A stretch of 64,000 nt of DNA from an uncultured Lactococcus sp. (GCF_934191625.1 NZ_CAKPUG010000003.1:310001-374000); one strand, 5' to 3'. Counted from the first letter of the stretch, positions 1 to 10,032 are shown. The notes: generated by a model not told the origin, from the sequence alone. Program-made: numbers and translations.

Positions 1-65
1 TTTTTGACCTCTTTATACTTAAGAACGTTACTGCTACCAAATTCAGTTACTTCTATTGCCTTCAT
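1..65 (-). CDS. Quinone oxidoreductase-like protein, N-terminal 21 codons only (runs off the window)
   Basis: An ATG at 65 on the minus strand follows an AAGGAGA ribosome binding site (72-78) and opens a frame to the window edge. The visible residues, MKAIEVTEFGSSNVLKYKEV, resemble the N-terminus of zinc-independent medium-chain NAD(P)H:quinone oxidoreductases. Only this leader is visible, so the assignment rests on one short stretch. Confidence 0.55.
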   Translation of the reverse strand, partial: MKAIEVTEFGSSNVLKYKEVK

Positions 66-195
66 ATATTTCTCCTTACGCATTATAAGTTATTATAAAA
101 ATCATTATATAGCAAGATTTACTATTTGTATAGTAGGCACTTTCATGTGCCTTATATGTTTTATTGTAACTTTTTGTCAAGAAGTAAGGCAAAGA

Positions 196-222
196 AAAAC
201 AACTGGAACAGTCCAGTTGTTA
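196..222 (-). terminator. Intrinsic terminator of kup
   Basis: The arms ACAACTGGA and TCCAGTTGT form a hairpin about 20 bases after the kup stop. On the minus strand it is followed by TTTTTCTTT. Confidence 0.75.
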
Positions 223-240
223 TGGTTAAATTTTTAAGTA

Positions 241-2259
241 CTAATAGCTTATATTTTCTTCAGCCTCATCTTCTGGTTTTGGACGTTCCTTGATACTCAA
301 ATTATATACATCTGATAATATCAATGGTACTCGCTCAAGTGATACTTCCGAAAACTGTAAGCCAAACCAGCGATCTGGAGTTGCTGTATAGCGTTTAATT
401 CGTGCTTTTGCTTTCAAGACAAATCGATCAAAGGCAGGAAGTTTTTGTGCATTTGTCACCCGTTCTTCGATTACAACAAACCTGAAGTCACCGACATCCC
501 GGCCAGGCATGGTGGTGTATTTTTGCTCTTGTTTAGGCAAGCGACCTGATTTTATCAAATCTTTTACAATTGTCCGAAGGTAACGGGGAACTTCTTGTTT
601 CATGCGAAACCCTAGATACAGATAAACTTTAACAATATAGTCCGTTCCCATCATATCGACTTCATACTCAGAAGTCCAAGGTTCATCAGTAACCTTCACA
701 TTAACAAACCAGTAAACTTCAGCCTTTTTAGGACGTTTATCGAGAATGGAATATAGGATCGAACGGTCAATAAAATCCCCCTCCATTTTATTACTCAAAT
801 ATACAAGATTGGTTTGATAGAGATCCATTTCCTTGTCTTCTTTGAGTTCCTTCAATTGTCCTTTATAGTCATTAAGATCAAGTGACTTAATGTGTTTATT
901 CACACTTTTACTTGATTGAAACCAAACAAACATGACAAATATAATCATGGCGGCCATAATAACCACAACATACCCTCCATGAACAAATTTGGCGGCTGAG
1001 GCAATGAAGAAAATCAATTCCACACTAGCAAAGAAAGCAGCAATCAGGTAAGCTAAAGGTTTCTTCAAGCCTCGGTAAACGAGATAATACGCCAAAAGCA
1101 CGGTCGTCATAAGCATTGTGACAGTAATGGCTAAACCGTAAGCTGCCTCCATATGCTCTGCGCTGCGGAAATAAAGTACAATCGCACTTGTTGCAAACCA
1201 TAAAATCAAGTTTACAGCCGGGATATAAAGTTGACCCAAAGTTTTCCCAGGATAGTAAATGCGCATCATCGGTAAAAGCTTCAAGCGAATGGCTTCTGAA
1301 ACTAAGGTAAAAGATCCTGAAATCAAAGATTGTGACGCAATAATGGAAGCTAAGGTTGCTAAAATAACGGCGTAAATCATCATATCGCTAGGTATTACGG
1401 CAAAGAAGGGATTCATACCTTCTAAATCCCCACCTTTATGAGCTAAAAGCCAAGCTCCTTGCCCACAGTAAGATAAAACAATTGCAAGTTTTACAAAGGG
1501 CCAGCTGACATAAATATTTCCTCTCCCAACATGTCCAAGGTCAGAATAAAGGGCTTCTGCGCCGGTGGTCGCCAAGAATACCGAACCTAAAATAAAGAGT
1601 CCGGCTTGATTTTCTGGACTTAATAAGAGGTGGATAGCATAGTAAGGATTAATTGCTTTAAAAATTTCAAGATTCGCAAAGGAATTTAAAAGACCAGTAA
1701 TTGCTAAAAAGCTAAACCAGATGACCATTATCGGTCCAAACAGTTTACCGACTAGACCGGTTCCAAAACGCTGGATAAGAAAGAGGATAGCTAGAATAAT
1801 GAGTGTTGTGACAATAACCCATGTCTGGTTGGAGTATATTTCTCCTAGACCAGGAACCCCTTTTAAACCTTCTACAGCAGAGGTAACGGTAACTGCTGGT
1901 GTCAATGCTCCATCTGCGAGCAAGGTGGCTCCCCCTATCATTGCAGGTATAATGAGCCATTTAGACATCCGACGTACTAAAGTGAAAAGAGAAAATATTC
2001 CACCTTCTTGATGATTATCAGCTTTGAGGGCAATCAACACATATTTAACGGTTGTAATCAAGGTCATCGTCCAGATAACTAAGGAAACCGCACCAAGGAT
2101 AAAATTCGTTGAAATATTTTGCAAGCCCCCTTGTCCAGTGACAATAGACTGCATGGTATATAAAGGGCTCGTCCCAATGTCACCATAGACTACTCCCAGC
2201 GCGATTATAAAGCCCGCTGAAGTAGCCTTGTTAAACGACTTTTCATTCGCATAACTCAT
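241..2259 (-). CDS. kup: KUP-family potassium uptake permease
   Basis: This 672-residue protein is a low-affinity K+/H+ symporter of the KUP/HAK/KT family in the cytoplasmic membrane. The N-terminus carries the family signature (residues 14-40, [14 protein letters not shown]). About twelve hydrophobic segments cover residues 15-460, and a hydrophilic cytoplasmic tail of about 200 residues follows, as is normal for the family. The ATG start has an AGAGG ribosome binding site. It is monocistronic, with its own promoter-like TATAAT near 2357-2362 and a terminator at 196-222. In lactococci Kup proteins are known c-di-AMP targets; no ydaO-type riboswitch was recognised in its roughly 100-nt leader. 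Confidence 0.95.
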   Translation of the reverse strand: MSYANEKSFNKATSAGFIIALGVVYGDIGTSPLYTMQSIVTGQGGLQNISTNFILGAVSLVIWTMTLITTVKYVLIALKADNHQEGGIFSLFTLVRRMSKWLIIPAMIGGATLLADGALTPAVTVTSAVEGLKGVPGLGEIYSNQTWVIVTTLIILAILFLIQRFGTGLVGKLFGPIMVIWFSFLAITGLLNSFANLEIFKAINPYYAIHLLLSPENQAGLFILGSVFLATTGAEALYSDLGHVGRGNIYVSWPFVKLAIVLSYCGQGAWLLAHKGGDLEGMNPFFAVIPSDMMIYAVILATLASIIASQSLISGSFTLVSEAIRLKLLPMMRIYYPGKTLGQLYIPAVNLILWFATSAIVLYFRSAEHMEAAYGLAITVTMLMTTVLLAYYLVYRGLKKPLAYLIAAFFASVELIFFIASAAKFVHGGYVVVIMAAMIIFVMFVWFQSSKSVNKHIKSLDLNDYKGQLKELKEDKEMDLYQTNLVYLSNKMEGDFIDRSILYSILDKRPKKAEVYWFVNVKVTDEPWTSEYEVDMMGTDYIVKVYLYLGFRMKQEVPRYLRTIVKDLIKSGRLPKQEQKYTTMPGRDVGDFRFVVIEERVTNAQKLPAFDRFVLKAKARIKRYTATPDRWFGLQFSEVSLERVPLILSDVYNLSIKERPKPEDEAEENISY

Positions 2260-2440
2260 ACAAAAACCTCTTTCTTTTTATAAAAGGTAGAAGTACATAC
2301 TTCTCCAGAAACTTTGTGAGAGGGTAAAATAATAGTGTCTCAGTTTCTTAGAATCATTATATCAGTTTCCCTCAAAAACGCGAGAAAAAAACCTTTTATA
2401 TATCTGTTTTTTTAAATCACATATAGGAATGATAATTTTA
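2260..2440 (-). promoter_or_regulatory. kup leader and promoter region
   Basis: The minus strand carries a TATAAT -10 element at about 2357-2362 with only a weak -35. The leader that follows includes a small hairpin (GAAGTA-TG-TACTTC). Nothing else was recognised. Confidence 0.4.
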
Positions 2441-2487
2441 CGTAATAAAATACTCTGACTTTTCATAAGTCAGAGTATTTTATTACG
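2441..2487. terminator. Intrinsic terminator downstream of wecB
   Basis: A perfect 21-bp inverted repeat (2441-2461 and 2467-2487) with a 5-base loop is AT-rich at its base. It lies 13 bases after the wecB stop and ends the five-gene operon. Its symmetry could let it work on both strands. Confidence 0.85.
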
Positions 2488-2500
2488 CTTCTCAAGTAAC

Positions 2501-3583
2501 TCAATGGTCAAAGTACTGATCAATAGCATCAAGAATTTTTTCACTGGCATGTCCATCACCATAAGGATTTTTGGAGCGGCTCATTTTATCATAGGCTTCT
2601 TCATTATCAAGAAGTTCCCGGATCGCATGATAAACATCAGCTTCATCTGTACCGACTAATTTTAAAGCGCCTGCTTCAACACCTTCTGGTCTTTCTGTTG
2701 TATCACGTAACACAAGGACAGGAACACCAAAGGAAGGTGCTTCTTCTTGCACACCACCTGAATCTGTCAAGATAAGGTAGCTTTCATTTTCCATACGATG
2801 AAAATCAACCACATTCAAAGGTTCAATCAGACGTACATTCGGCAAATCACCCAAAATGCGGTAAGCAATTTCTCTCACTTTTGGATTTTTATGAAGAGGG
2901 TAAACAATCTCAAAGTCACTATACTCCTCAGAAATGGTTTTAATAGCACGAAATACATTTTCCATCGGTTCACCTAGATTTTCCCGACGGTGCATCGTCA
3001 CCAAAATCTGACGACGCTCCTTTTGAAGATGCGCAGGTACAGTGTATCGTAAGGCATCAATAGCAGTATTTCCAGTGACGTAAATATTTTGTTCTGGATG
3101 GTTTTCTTTTAATAAATTTTGTCGGCTTTCTTCAGTTGGTGCAAAGTAAATATCGGAGAAGACATCTGTAACTTGGCGGTTCATTTCTTCGGGGAAAGGT
3201 GAATATTTTTCCCAAGTTCTCAATCCTGCTTCTACGTGTCCTAGTGTTACTTTATGATAGAAGGCAGCAATAGATGCTGCAAAAGTCGTAGATGTATCAC
3301 CATGAACCAGCATGATATCGGGAGCTTCTTCTACCAGCACTTGATCAATAGTGTTAATAACACGTATAGTAATTTGACTAAGGGTTTGGTTTTTCCCCAT
3401 GATATCTAAATCATAATCAGGATGAATTTTAAAAATCTCAAGTACTTGGTCCAACATTTCTCTGTGTTGAGCTGTGACCACAGTTACAGCTTTAAAGCGC
3501 GAGTCTTTCTCAATCGCTTTTACTAAAGGCGCCATTTTGATAGCTTCTGGTCGTGTACCAAAAACGAGCATTATTTTTTTCAT
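2501..3583 (-). CDS. wecB: UDP-N-acetylglucosamine 2-epimerase
   Basis: This 360-residue enzyme is non-hydrolysing and interconverts UDP-GlcNAc and UDP-ManNAc in the cytoplasm. Family motifs are visible: GTRPEAIKMAPL at residues 9-20, EAGLRT near 118 and SGGVQEEAPS near 275. The ATG start has a GGAG ribosome binding site. It is the last gene of an operon with a GT2 glycosyltransferase and c-di-GMP enzymes, 23 bases after the cyclase. It probably supplies UDP-ManNAc for a polysaccharide made by that glycosyltransferase. A general role in wall-polymer synthesis cannot be excluded. Confidence 0.93.
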   Translation of the reverse strand: MKKIMLVFGTRPEAIKMAPLVKAIEKDSRFKAVTVVTAQHREMLDQVLEIFKIHPDYDLDIMGKNQTLSQITIRVINTIDQVLVEEAPDIMLVHGDTSTTFAASIAAFYHKVTLGHVEAGLRTWEKYSPFPEEMNRQVTDVFSDIYFAPTEESRQNLLKENHPEQNIYVTGNTAIDALRYTVPAHLQKERRQILVTMHRRENLGEPMENVFRAIKTISEEYSDFEIVYPLHKNPKVREIAYRILGDLPNVRLIEPLNVVDFHRMENESYLILTDSGGVQEEAPSFGVPVLVLRDTTERPEGVEAGALKLVGTDEADVYHAIRELLDNEEAYDKMSRSKNPYGDGHASEKILDAIDQYFDH

Positions 3584-3606
3584 GTCTACTCCATTTCTAC
3601 TCTTCT

Positions 3607-4746
3607 TTACATATAGAAAACTTGATTTTTCCCATTTGCTTTTGCGACATATAAGTTTTTATCGACCTTGTCAATAATATCTTGCAGATTTTTTTCATCT
3701 CTTATTTCTGCAACACCAACAGATATGGAAACATTTAATAGGGTATCGTTATAGATAAAATCTTTATCCGAAATATTTTTTTGAATATCATCCATTATCG
3801 CTTTGACCTTATCACCAGGTTGGTTTCTAAAGAGTACAAAGAACTCATCACCGCCATATCTAAATAACTGTCCATTATTGTGTTCTTGAAGTAAAGTATC
3901 TTTGATGCCATAACTAATCTCACGAAGAACATAATCTCCTGCTAAATGTCCATAGGAATCATTGATACATTTAAATGAATCCACATCAAACAAAGCAATG
4001 GAAAAAAGCGGAACATTCTTACTCCCTAGAATCTCATTCAGTACTTCTTCAAACTTTTTACGATTATAAGTATCAGTTAAAGCATCTATATAAGCATCCT
4101 TCTTTAAATCCGAATACATCAAAGCAATAATACTAATTAAATGTATAGCAATTTTAGCAATAACCAGTACAGCTAATACCTTGCCGAAAATACCTAACGC
4201 ATAGCTCAAGGGAATATCAAATTGAGAAAAAGCTACTAATATCGCTGCAAAAGTAATAAATATACTAAGAAAGAAGTAGGAAATGTAATATTTCGAGATC
4301 AATTCTTTATAATTACAGAGCACATAAATCACAAGCCAAAATAAAATTAATCCGGAGAGCACTAAGAAAGAAGACTGGATATCAAAACCGTAGACATGCA
4401 AGTAGAGCCCATAATATATTATAAACTGCGGCAACACTTCGTACTCAATATTTTTTCCAGGAGGGGCAACTAAATAAACTACAGAAATCGCAATAAAAAC
4501 TAAAGAAATATCACTAATAATATAACCATAGGGCGAACCTTGATCAATATCATTAAAAAGAAATTTAAGCAAAACTATAAATAAAGCAAAATTGCTCGAA
4601 TATAAAAGATAAGCAGTGACTTTATTTCGATCCAACTGATAATATTGAATCATATATTTAGCAATAAACATCATACCCAGCACGGTAGGCATTAAAAATA
4701 TTTTATCTATAAAGTTACTGCCTAATATGTCATCAATATGAATCAT
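3607..4746 (-). CDS. Membrane-bound GGDEF diguanylate cyclase
   Basis: This 379-residue protein should make c-di-GMP from two GTP. Residues 1-200 hold about six to seven hydrophobic segments forming a membrane sensor module. Residues 205-379 are a GGDEF domain with an intact active site (RYGGDEFFVLFR) and the upstream DVDSFKCIND helix. No RxxD inhibitory site is obvious before the GGDEF. The chosen ATG (4746) has AAAGGAG six bases upstream; a longer frame to 4770 has none. It sits between an EAL phosphodiesterase and wecB in one transcript, so synthesis and breakdown of the messenger are co-encoded with the polysaccharide genes. Confidence 0.9.
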   Translation of the reverse strand: MIHIDDILGSNFIDKIFLMPTVLGMMFIAKYMIQYYQLDRNKVTAYLLYSSNFALFIVLLKFLFNDIDQGSPYGYIISDISLVFIAISVVYLVAPPGKNIEYEVLPQFIIYYGLYLHVYGFDIQSSFLVLSGLILFWLVIYVLCNYKELISKYYISYFFLSIFITFAAILVAFSQFDIPLSYALGIFGKVLAVLVIAKIAIHLISIIALMYSDLKKDAYIDALTDTYNRKKFEEVLNEILGSKNVPLFSIALFDVDSFKCINDSYGHLAGDYVLREISYGIKDTLLQEHNNGQLFRYGGDEFFVLFRNQPGDKVKAIMDDIQKNISDKDFIYNDTLLNVSISVGVAEIRDEKNLQDIIDKVDKNLYVAKANGKNQVFYM

Positions 4747-4760
4747 CTTTTTCTCCTTTG

Positions 4761-5441
4761 CTAAAAGCAATGTGGTTTATCATAGTAATAAGTTTGTAGG
4801 AGCCATTCTTTTGGAAAGCTTTTGATAAGCTCTTCCACTTCAACTCCTTCAATAACAATTTCCTTATTAAGAAATTTAATCGTGTCAACAACCGAAAATA
4901 GAAAATCCTTCAACTTAGCATGGGATAAATAACTATTGAAATCTAAGGCTGAAATCTTTACTCGATCAATATAATCGTCTAGTATGAATAGCGTTTTATA
5001 ATGATTTATTCCCGACAAAAAATCATCCAGAGCTATCGCATATCCCATTGATTTGAGTGCTTTTATTGCTTCAATCGGTAAAAAATCCTCTTCATGTTGA
5101 CAATTTACTGGCAAGCGCTCTGTAAGTTCTATTCTTAACCTGTCCCGATATTTAAATGTTCGCAAAAATTCTACGGTTTCTTCAAAGTAAAGTTCCTGAT
5201 AATCCAGATTTAGGGAATAAATATATTCGTCCTTACTTAGCTGATCTTCCAAGAGGGTTTTCAACCTTTGAAGGTATGAATTATGTAACTGATGATCGGA
5301 AACTATCTCGTCAAACATCTCCGTTGGAAAGTAACAATCATCAGCGTGTTTATACCTCAATAATAGTTCGTATTCTTCTTTGTCATTTTGAGTAAAATCA
5401 CAAATTTTTTGTCTATAAAAAATTAATTCGTCAAATTTCAA
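4761..5441 (-). CDS. EAL-domain c-di-GMP phosphodiesterase
   Basis: This single-domain protein of about 226 residues probably hydrolyses c-di-GMP. The signature residues are largely kept: ELLLR in place of EAL(V)R, SLNLD with the metal-binding Asn, IELTER, ALDDFLSG with both aspartates, RVKIS with the lysine, IEGVE and a final Gln in QTYYYDKP. KIS replaces the usual KID. The start is uncertain. A TTG at 5441 follows GAGGAG and gives an N-terminus matching its neighbour; the frame also opens at a TTG at 5510 that overlaps the upstream stop. It has no membrane segment and should be cytoplasmic. Confidence 0.85.
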   Translation of the reverse strand: MKFDELIFYRQKICDFTQNDKEEYELLLRYKHADDCYFPTEMFDEIVSDHQLHNSYLQRLKTLLEDQLSKDEYIYSLNLDYQELYFEETVEFLRTFKYRDRLRIELTERLPVNCQHEEDFLPIEAIKALKSMGYAIALDDFLSGINHYKTLFILDDYIDRVKISALDFNSYLSHAKLKDFLFSVVDTIKFLNKEIVIEGVEVEELIKSFPKEWLLQTYYYDKPHCF

Positions 5442-5506
5442 GCCTACTTTTCTCCTCAAATATACTGACAAACACTTTCTACCTCTAAAAAAGGGAAAAG
5501 AGTTTG

Positions 5507-6193
5507 TCAATCAATCACTGGCTGGGGCGGTCCATAGAGATAGCCCTGCCTCAAATTGATGTCTAATAAATCAACAAGTTTTTCATCCTCATCGGTTTCA
5601 ACTCCGGATACAACTAACTCGAGATGATATTTATTTGCCAGTTTCTTCCAAAACTTAATAGTTAAATCAATCCATTTTTCCTTATCATTAAAATGTCGCA
5701 AGTCTAACTTCAATATATCAATTAAAGGCAATAAGCGATGAATGTTACGGGCAAAATAGAATTCGGCACCAAGATTATTGATCGAAAAGTTGATACCATA
5801 GGCTTTGCATTTTGTAATTCTCCGACTGACACGTCTTAAGCTCTTCTTCTTTTTCACAATTTCATTATGGGATATTTCAATAACAAGGTCAAACGGTTGA
5901 AGTGAATCTGCTATCGCTTTGATATTCTTTTTAAACTTATGACTCAGAAATTGTTCAAGGGTAAGTTTAATGACGACTTTAAAATGTTCTGGCTTTGCAA
6001 TTTTGACACTCTCTTTTACATTATCCTTTAGTATGAAAAAAGGGAAGTGATCGATATTTTGTGGAAGGACCCATTCTTGCTCATCATTTTGTTCACGAAG
6101 CACACACTCCACTCCTTTTATATTGTGCGCACGATCATATATTTTATTATAAAAATAAACAAAATTATTCTCTTGTAAGATATATTTTTTCAA
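5507..6193 (-). CDS. Degenerate EAL-domain protein, probable c-di-GMP binder or regulator
   Basis: This 228-residue protein has the overall EAL fold pattern but a decayed active site. EAL is ECVLR, ELTE is EISHNE, the DDFG loop is INNLGAEF without the paired aspartates, and EGVET is SGVET. The lysine loop (LKLDLRHF) and the C-terminal RQGYLYGPPQP are kept. Catalysis is therefore unlikely, while nucleotide or protein binding remains possible. The TTG start (6193) follows GGAAAGGAAG. Its position directly after the glycosyltransferase and before the intact EAL gene suggests an effector that links c-di-GMP to polysaccharide synthesis; this is inference. Confidence 0.75.
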   Translation of the reverse strand: MKKYILQENNFVYFYNKIYDRAHNIKGVECVLREQNDEQEWVLPQNIDHFPFFILKDNVKESVKIAKPEHFKVVIKLTLEQFLSHKFKKNIKAIADSLQPFDLVIEISHNEIVKKKKSLRRVSRRITKCKAYGINFSINNLGAEFYFARNIHRLLPLIDILKLDLRHFNDKEKWIDLTIKFWKKLANKYHLELVVSGVETDEDEKLVDLLDINLRQGYLYGPPQPVID

Positions 6194-6230
6194 GTTGCTT
6201 CCTTTCCTTTTGTAGTTTATTCATGAAAAA

Positions 6231-8363
6231 TTAAGCCTGACGCTTTGTCTTATCCCACGTATTTTGTGATCTGAAATATCGAAGTGTCGCTTGTGGATAG
6301 ATTTGACTAAGAACAATCAAAAACTTAGTCAAATAGTAGGCATCACTTAAAACACGGCCCCATCTGAAACTTTCCTGTGAGTTTTTATTATACAGGACAG
6401 CCCAGACAACATTGATGAGAAAAATATAGAGGACCATCAATGCAAAGATGATGACAAAACTTTTCACTGCATCGTTTAAACCAAAAAGCAATAATGTACC
6501 AAACAAAACAACACCAGTATAAATTACAACCACATATTCTATCGCCATAAGCCAAGGCTTTATCAGGGTGAAGCATAGCTCTACTTTTTGTTTAAACTCT
6601 AAATTTTCCGATCTGATAATAGGAAATATATACTTAAAGGTTTGGATATTCCCTTGTGCCCATCTCACGCGCTGTTTAACCAAGGACATCGTATCATCAT
6701 AAATCCCCGTTTGCTTGATTTTAATATCATCATATTGCACATTACGTACATTATATATATCAGACAAGAACAAACGTAAAGAAAGGTCAAAATCCTCTAC
6801 TAATGATGTAGTCCAAGGTGCTTCATGTAAAGAATATAGTGTACTTAGTTTACAAAACTGTCCGTTTCCACCAAAGGCTACGGTGTTGGTTTTACTGCGC
6901 AAAGATTGAGTAGCATTAATAATCTCTCCAAATTCCAAATCTTGTGAAGTGTCTCTGTTACGGTTGATTACTTGTACTTTTGATTGTAAACCAGTCAATT
7001 CAAAATCCGAGTTAAAGACCAAATTCACCTTATCAAAATAATCTGCTGCAACACTGGAGTCCGCATCAATAATTGTGATAAGTGTTTCCTCAAAAATATA
7101 TCCTTTATCAATGTAGGAATCGGTTATTTTTTTATAAGCCCAGTTGAGTGCTTCACCTTTTCCTTGTTGAGCTTCAGGTTGGAATCTTTGGAGAAGGTGG
7201 AATCTCTTATTGCTTTGAAATTCTTGAACTTCCTGTACCGTATTATCAGTGCTAGCATCATCAATTACATAAATATCAAGGTTTTCATAATTTGTATTTA
7301 ACAAGCTTTTTACGGTGTTTTTGATGACTAATTCTTCATTCATACAGGGAATCAGGACAATAATACGATAATTAGTTTCAATCTCAACATAACTGAGATC
7401 GCTTGTATAACTTTTTGTGCTGTAAGCGTACCAGAGCAAGACTGTTTCTATCGTATAATAAATAAAAGTAAGAATGGAGAAAAATACTGCAAAAAAAGTA
7501 AATTTACTAATCATAATTTCAAAAATTTCTCTCAAATAGCTCATACCCCAGAATTTATTTTCGAAAAGAAAAACAAGAGGTAAGATAGAAACCAAGTAAA
7601 GCAGTATTTTCTTATAAGGCTTGAAGTAATTAGAAAGCCCAGTATAGATGCTTTCAATAATCAGTAAAATAGCGAGAACGATTTGCACAAGCAATAAAAA
7701 GCGAGCAACAAGTTGTGCATTAACATTAGGCTGGAGTATGTAGAAAAGAATGCCGACAAAAATGCTAAGAAGAATTACCGTAAAGCCCCAAGCAAAATTT
7801 CCGATACTTTTTCGTAATTTATTGAACAGAAGTGCACCTGAAAGACCAAGTAACAAAAGTTGCACACTCAAGGTCAATACAACTAAAAAGATACGAATAT
7901 TGCTATAAATTTCAGCAGGAACTTGACTTATCGTAAAAAAGCCAAAGATAAATGTGAGGATAAGATAAATCCCTGAAAGTCCAAATGTCCATCCTCTCAA
8001 GGTGGATAATTCCATTGTCCACTGCTTTTCTAAGAAAATTCTTATGAGACCAGCATAAGCAATTATTGCTAAAACATTGAAGAGCGGCGTTGGACTTAAT
8101 CCATGCCCAACCACAACACCTGTTTCGAGGACAAAAATTAGAAAGAGCATTAAAAACAAAAGTGCTGTTTTCCAAGTGCTTTTTCTACCACTTTGTGTGG
8201 AAATGATATAAACCATAATCAATATCGGAGCTACAAGTAATAAAACAGAACTTAAGTTTTCATAAAGTTTGCGTTGACTTAAGGACAAGAGCACATCAAA
8301 GGTCAGAGTCACGCCCAGCAAGCCATAAATCACCCTCGATACATTTAATTCAATCTTCTTCAC
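6231..8363 (-). CDS. Membrane GT2 glycosyltransferase, exopolysaccharide synthase-like
   Basis: This 710-residue processive glycosyltransferase has about nine to ten N-terminal membrane segments (residues 1-310), a cytoplasmic GT-A domain and three to four C-terminal segments. Key catalytic motifs are intact: IPCMNEE and IDDASTDNT near 338-370, the DAD metal site, SLVEDFDLS, and the QRVRWAQG acceptor/processivity motif near 568. The architecture resembles cellulose, hyaluronan and PNAG synthases with an extra N-terminal membrane block. The GTG start follows GGGGAG. As first gene of the c-di-GMP/wecB operon it is the likely polymerase for a ManNAc-containing polysaccharide. The sugar assignment comes from the neighbouring epimerase only. 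Confidence 0.85.
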   Translation of the reverse strand: MKKIELNVSRVIYGLLGVTLTFDVLLSLSQRKLYENLSSVLLLVAPILIMVYIISTQSGRKSTWKTALLFLMLFLIFVLETGVVVGHGLSPTPLFNVLAIIAYAGLIRIFLEKQWTMELSTLRGWTFGLSGIYLILTFIFGFFTISQVPAEIYSNIRIFLVVLTLSVQLLLLGLSGALLFNKLRKSIGNFAWGFTVILLSIFVGILFYILQPNVNAQLVARFLLLVQIVLAILLIIESIYTGLSNYFKPYKKILLYLVSILPLVFLFENKFWGMSYLREIFEIMISKFTFFAVFFSILTFIYYTIETVLLWYAYSTKSYTSDLSYVEIETNYRIIVLIPCMNEELVIKNTVKSLLNTNYENLDIYVIDDASTDNTVQEVQEFQSNKRFHLLQRFQPEAQQGKGEALNWAYKKITDSYIDKGYIFEETLITIIDADSSVAADYFDKVNLVFNSDFELTGLQSKVQVINRNRDTSQDLEFGEIINATQSLRSKTNTVAFGGNGQFCKLSTLYSLHEAPWTTSLVEDFDLSLRLFLSDIYNVRNVQYDDIKIKQTGIYDDTMSLVKQRVRWAQGNIQTFKYIFPIIRSENLEFKQKVELCFTLIKPWLMAIEYVVVIYTGVVLFGTLLLFGLNDAVKSFVIIFALMVLYIFLINVVWAVLYNKNSQESFRWGRVLSDAYYLTKFLIVLSQIYPQATLRYFRSQNTWDKTKRQA

Positions 8364-8679
8364 TGCTAAACTCCCCTACTTTTACTTCTGTATTTTGACG
8401 AGATTTAGAGCATATCATTTTTTAGAAAAGCATACTATTCCCTTTCATATGTCTCATAAATCCCTCCTACTTGCATCTATTATAACTTAAACGAGTTGAT
8501 TGTTCAATTTAATCCTTTTTTAACTTTAAGTATATCTTATTCTCCTTTTTGAAGAAAAATTGCTTTCTTATTTGAGCTTTCTCTTTTTTTACACAGCTCC
8601 CTGTTCACTTCAGGTACAACATGATATAATAATTCAGATAATTCATTTGTTTCTTAACAAAAAATTTAGAGGTAGAAAT
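8364..8679. promoter_or_regulatory. Divergent promoter region between the polysaccharide operon and the MFS-like gene
   Basis: The plus strand shows a TATAAT at about 8624-8629 roughly 50 bases before the gene at 8680. The minus-strand operon promoter should also lie here but only AT-rich candidates are visible. No coding sequence was seen. Confidence 0.4.
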
Positions 8680-10026
8680 ATGAGAACCAAAACTCGTAAA
8701 ATAGCTTATAATTTAGGAAAGTCAATGTTAGTGGTCCTTTCCAATACCGTTATCATGGTCCCCTTCTTACTTTTTCTTAGTTTAAATGATGGAATAACCG
8801 AACGTTCTGTTTTGCCTTTCGCTTTATACTATACTTGTCGTATTCTGGGCGTCTTTCTGATACGGGCCATTAAAAATACTATTTCTAGCTTAGAACTGCT
8901 TATTCTATCTCTATATACAGGACTTACGGGATCTGTGTTTGCTTTTATGGGTTCTTTAAATTCTTGGTTATATCTGCCCGCAGGTATTCTTATTGGGTTA
9001 AGTGCCTCATGGCTTCCTACAGCGACAGTTACACTTAATCACTTTCAGCCAAATACGGAAAGGAAAACTTCATATCCTCTTCTTATCTTGGCTTTAATCG
9101 CTTTATTTACGGGATTAACTCTTCCAGGAGTTTTAGGACTTTCCTTTTCATTTGGCTTATATATTTTGTTTTATACCATAGCCCTTATATACGCCTATGA
9201 GGCAGCAAATAAGGAGGTCCTCACCAATAAAATGAAACCCGAAAATGCTCTCTATCTCTCCAAAAAAGACCTCTTTATTTTTACAGGGCTCTGCCTCCTT
9301 TTAATATTATTACGTGCTGGGAGACTTTTAAGTTCCGCCTTAGCCATTGGTGTATCCTTGATTGGCTTTAGCTTTTTCTTTGGTTTTCTTATCTACAAGA
9401 CAAAAAAAGATTATCGTAATTATCAGATTCCCCTTTCCTTAAATGTTTTAACTTTTCTTAATGGTGCGATTGGTAATTTTCTATTTCTGTTTGGCTCTCT
9501 CTATGTCATCAATATCTTTGGCAAAGGTTCAGAAAATCTTTTATTGTACTTGCCTTATGCTTTAGGAATGGTCGTAGCATTAGCTACTTATAAAAAAATT
9601 ACTCCCTTGGTACCGCACATGGATAACTTCATTTTATTGGGCCTAGGGTTTGGCTTATTTATGATGCTGGCACCTTCTGCTTTGAGTTTTGGTTTTTTCT
9701 TATTAAGCTATGGTCATTTTCTCCTCAATAAATGGCTGAATAACCAGTATTTCATGATGCTACACATACCAGAAGACCACCGTATCCTTCTAAAAAATAC
9801 AACACAAAAAAAGGGTTCCTTAATCCATCAATTCTTTCTCATTCTTTTCCTATTACTCCTTACGGAGAAGCAGAATAATTCACAATCATTTTTCTTACAA
9901 TTAATTAACCCACAATCACCACATTTGACTGCTGCACATATTTTTTACGTGTTAACTCTACTTTCTATTGGCGGTTTTCTTATTCTCATAGCCCTTTACA
10001 TTTACTTAAAGCACCGTAAAATATAA
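8680..10026 (+). CDS. Multi-spanning membrane protein, MFS-like
   Basis: This 448-residue protein is almost entirely hydrophobic, with about 12 membrane segments. Polar breaks such as KTKKDYRNYQ near residue 245 suggest two six-helix halves. The ATG at 8680 is preferred because AGAGG precedes it; the longer frame from 8560 would start upstream of the TATAAT promoter. It is transcribed divergently from the c-di-GMP operon and ends at a terminator at 10033-10060. No substrate is evident. Its location makes a link to surface polysaccharide possible but unproven. Confidence 0.65.
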   Translation: MRTKTRKIAYNLGKSMLVVLSNTVIMVPFLLFLSLNDGITERSVLPFALYYTCRILGVFLIRAIKNTISSLELLILSLYTGLTGSVFAFMGSLNSWLYLPAGILIGLSASWLPTATVTLNHFQPNTERKTSYPLLILALIALFTGLTLPGVLGLSFSFGLYILFYTIALIYAYEAANKEVLTNKMKPENALYLSKKDLFIFTGLCLLLILLRAGRLLSSALAIGVSLIGFSFFFGFLIYKTKKDYRNYQIPLSLNVLTFLNGAIGNFLFLFGSLYVINIFGKGSENLLLYLPYALGMVVALATYKKITPLVPHMDNFILLGLGFGLFMMLAPSALSFGFFLLSYGHFLLNKWLNNQYFMMLHIPEDHRILLKNTTQKKGSLIHQFFLILFLLLLTEKQNNSQSFFLQLINPQSPHLTAAHIFYVLTLLSIGGFLILIALYIYLKHRKI

Positions 10027-10032
10027 ACCATA

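Noticed and set aside
4-237. Plus-strand 77-residue frame at the window start
   Set aside because: It overlaps the start and ribosome binding site of the minus-strand oxidoreductase gene and the kup terminator, and has no coding signature.
2260-2440. ydaO-type c-di-AMP riboswitch upstream of kup
   Set aside because: The leader is short and lacks the family's conserved elements; only one small hairpin is seen.
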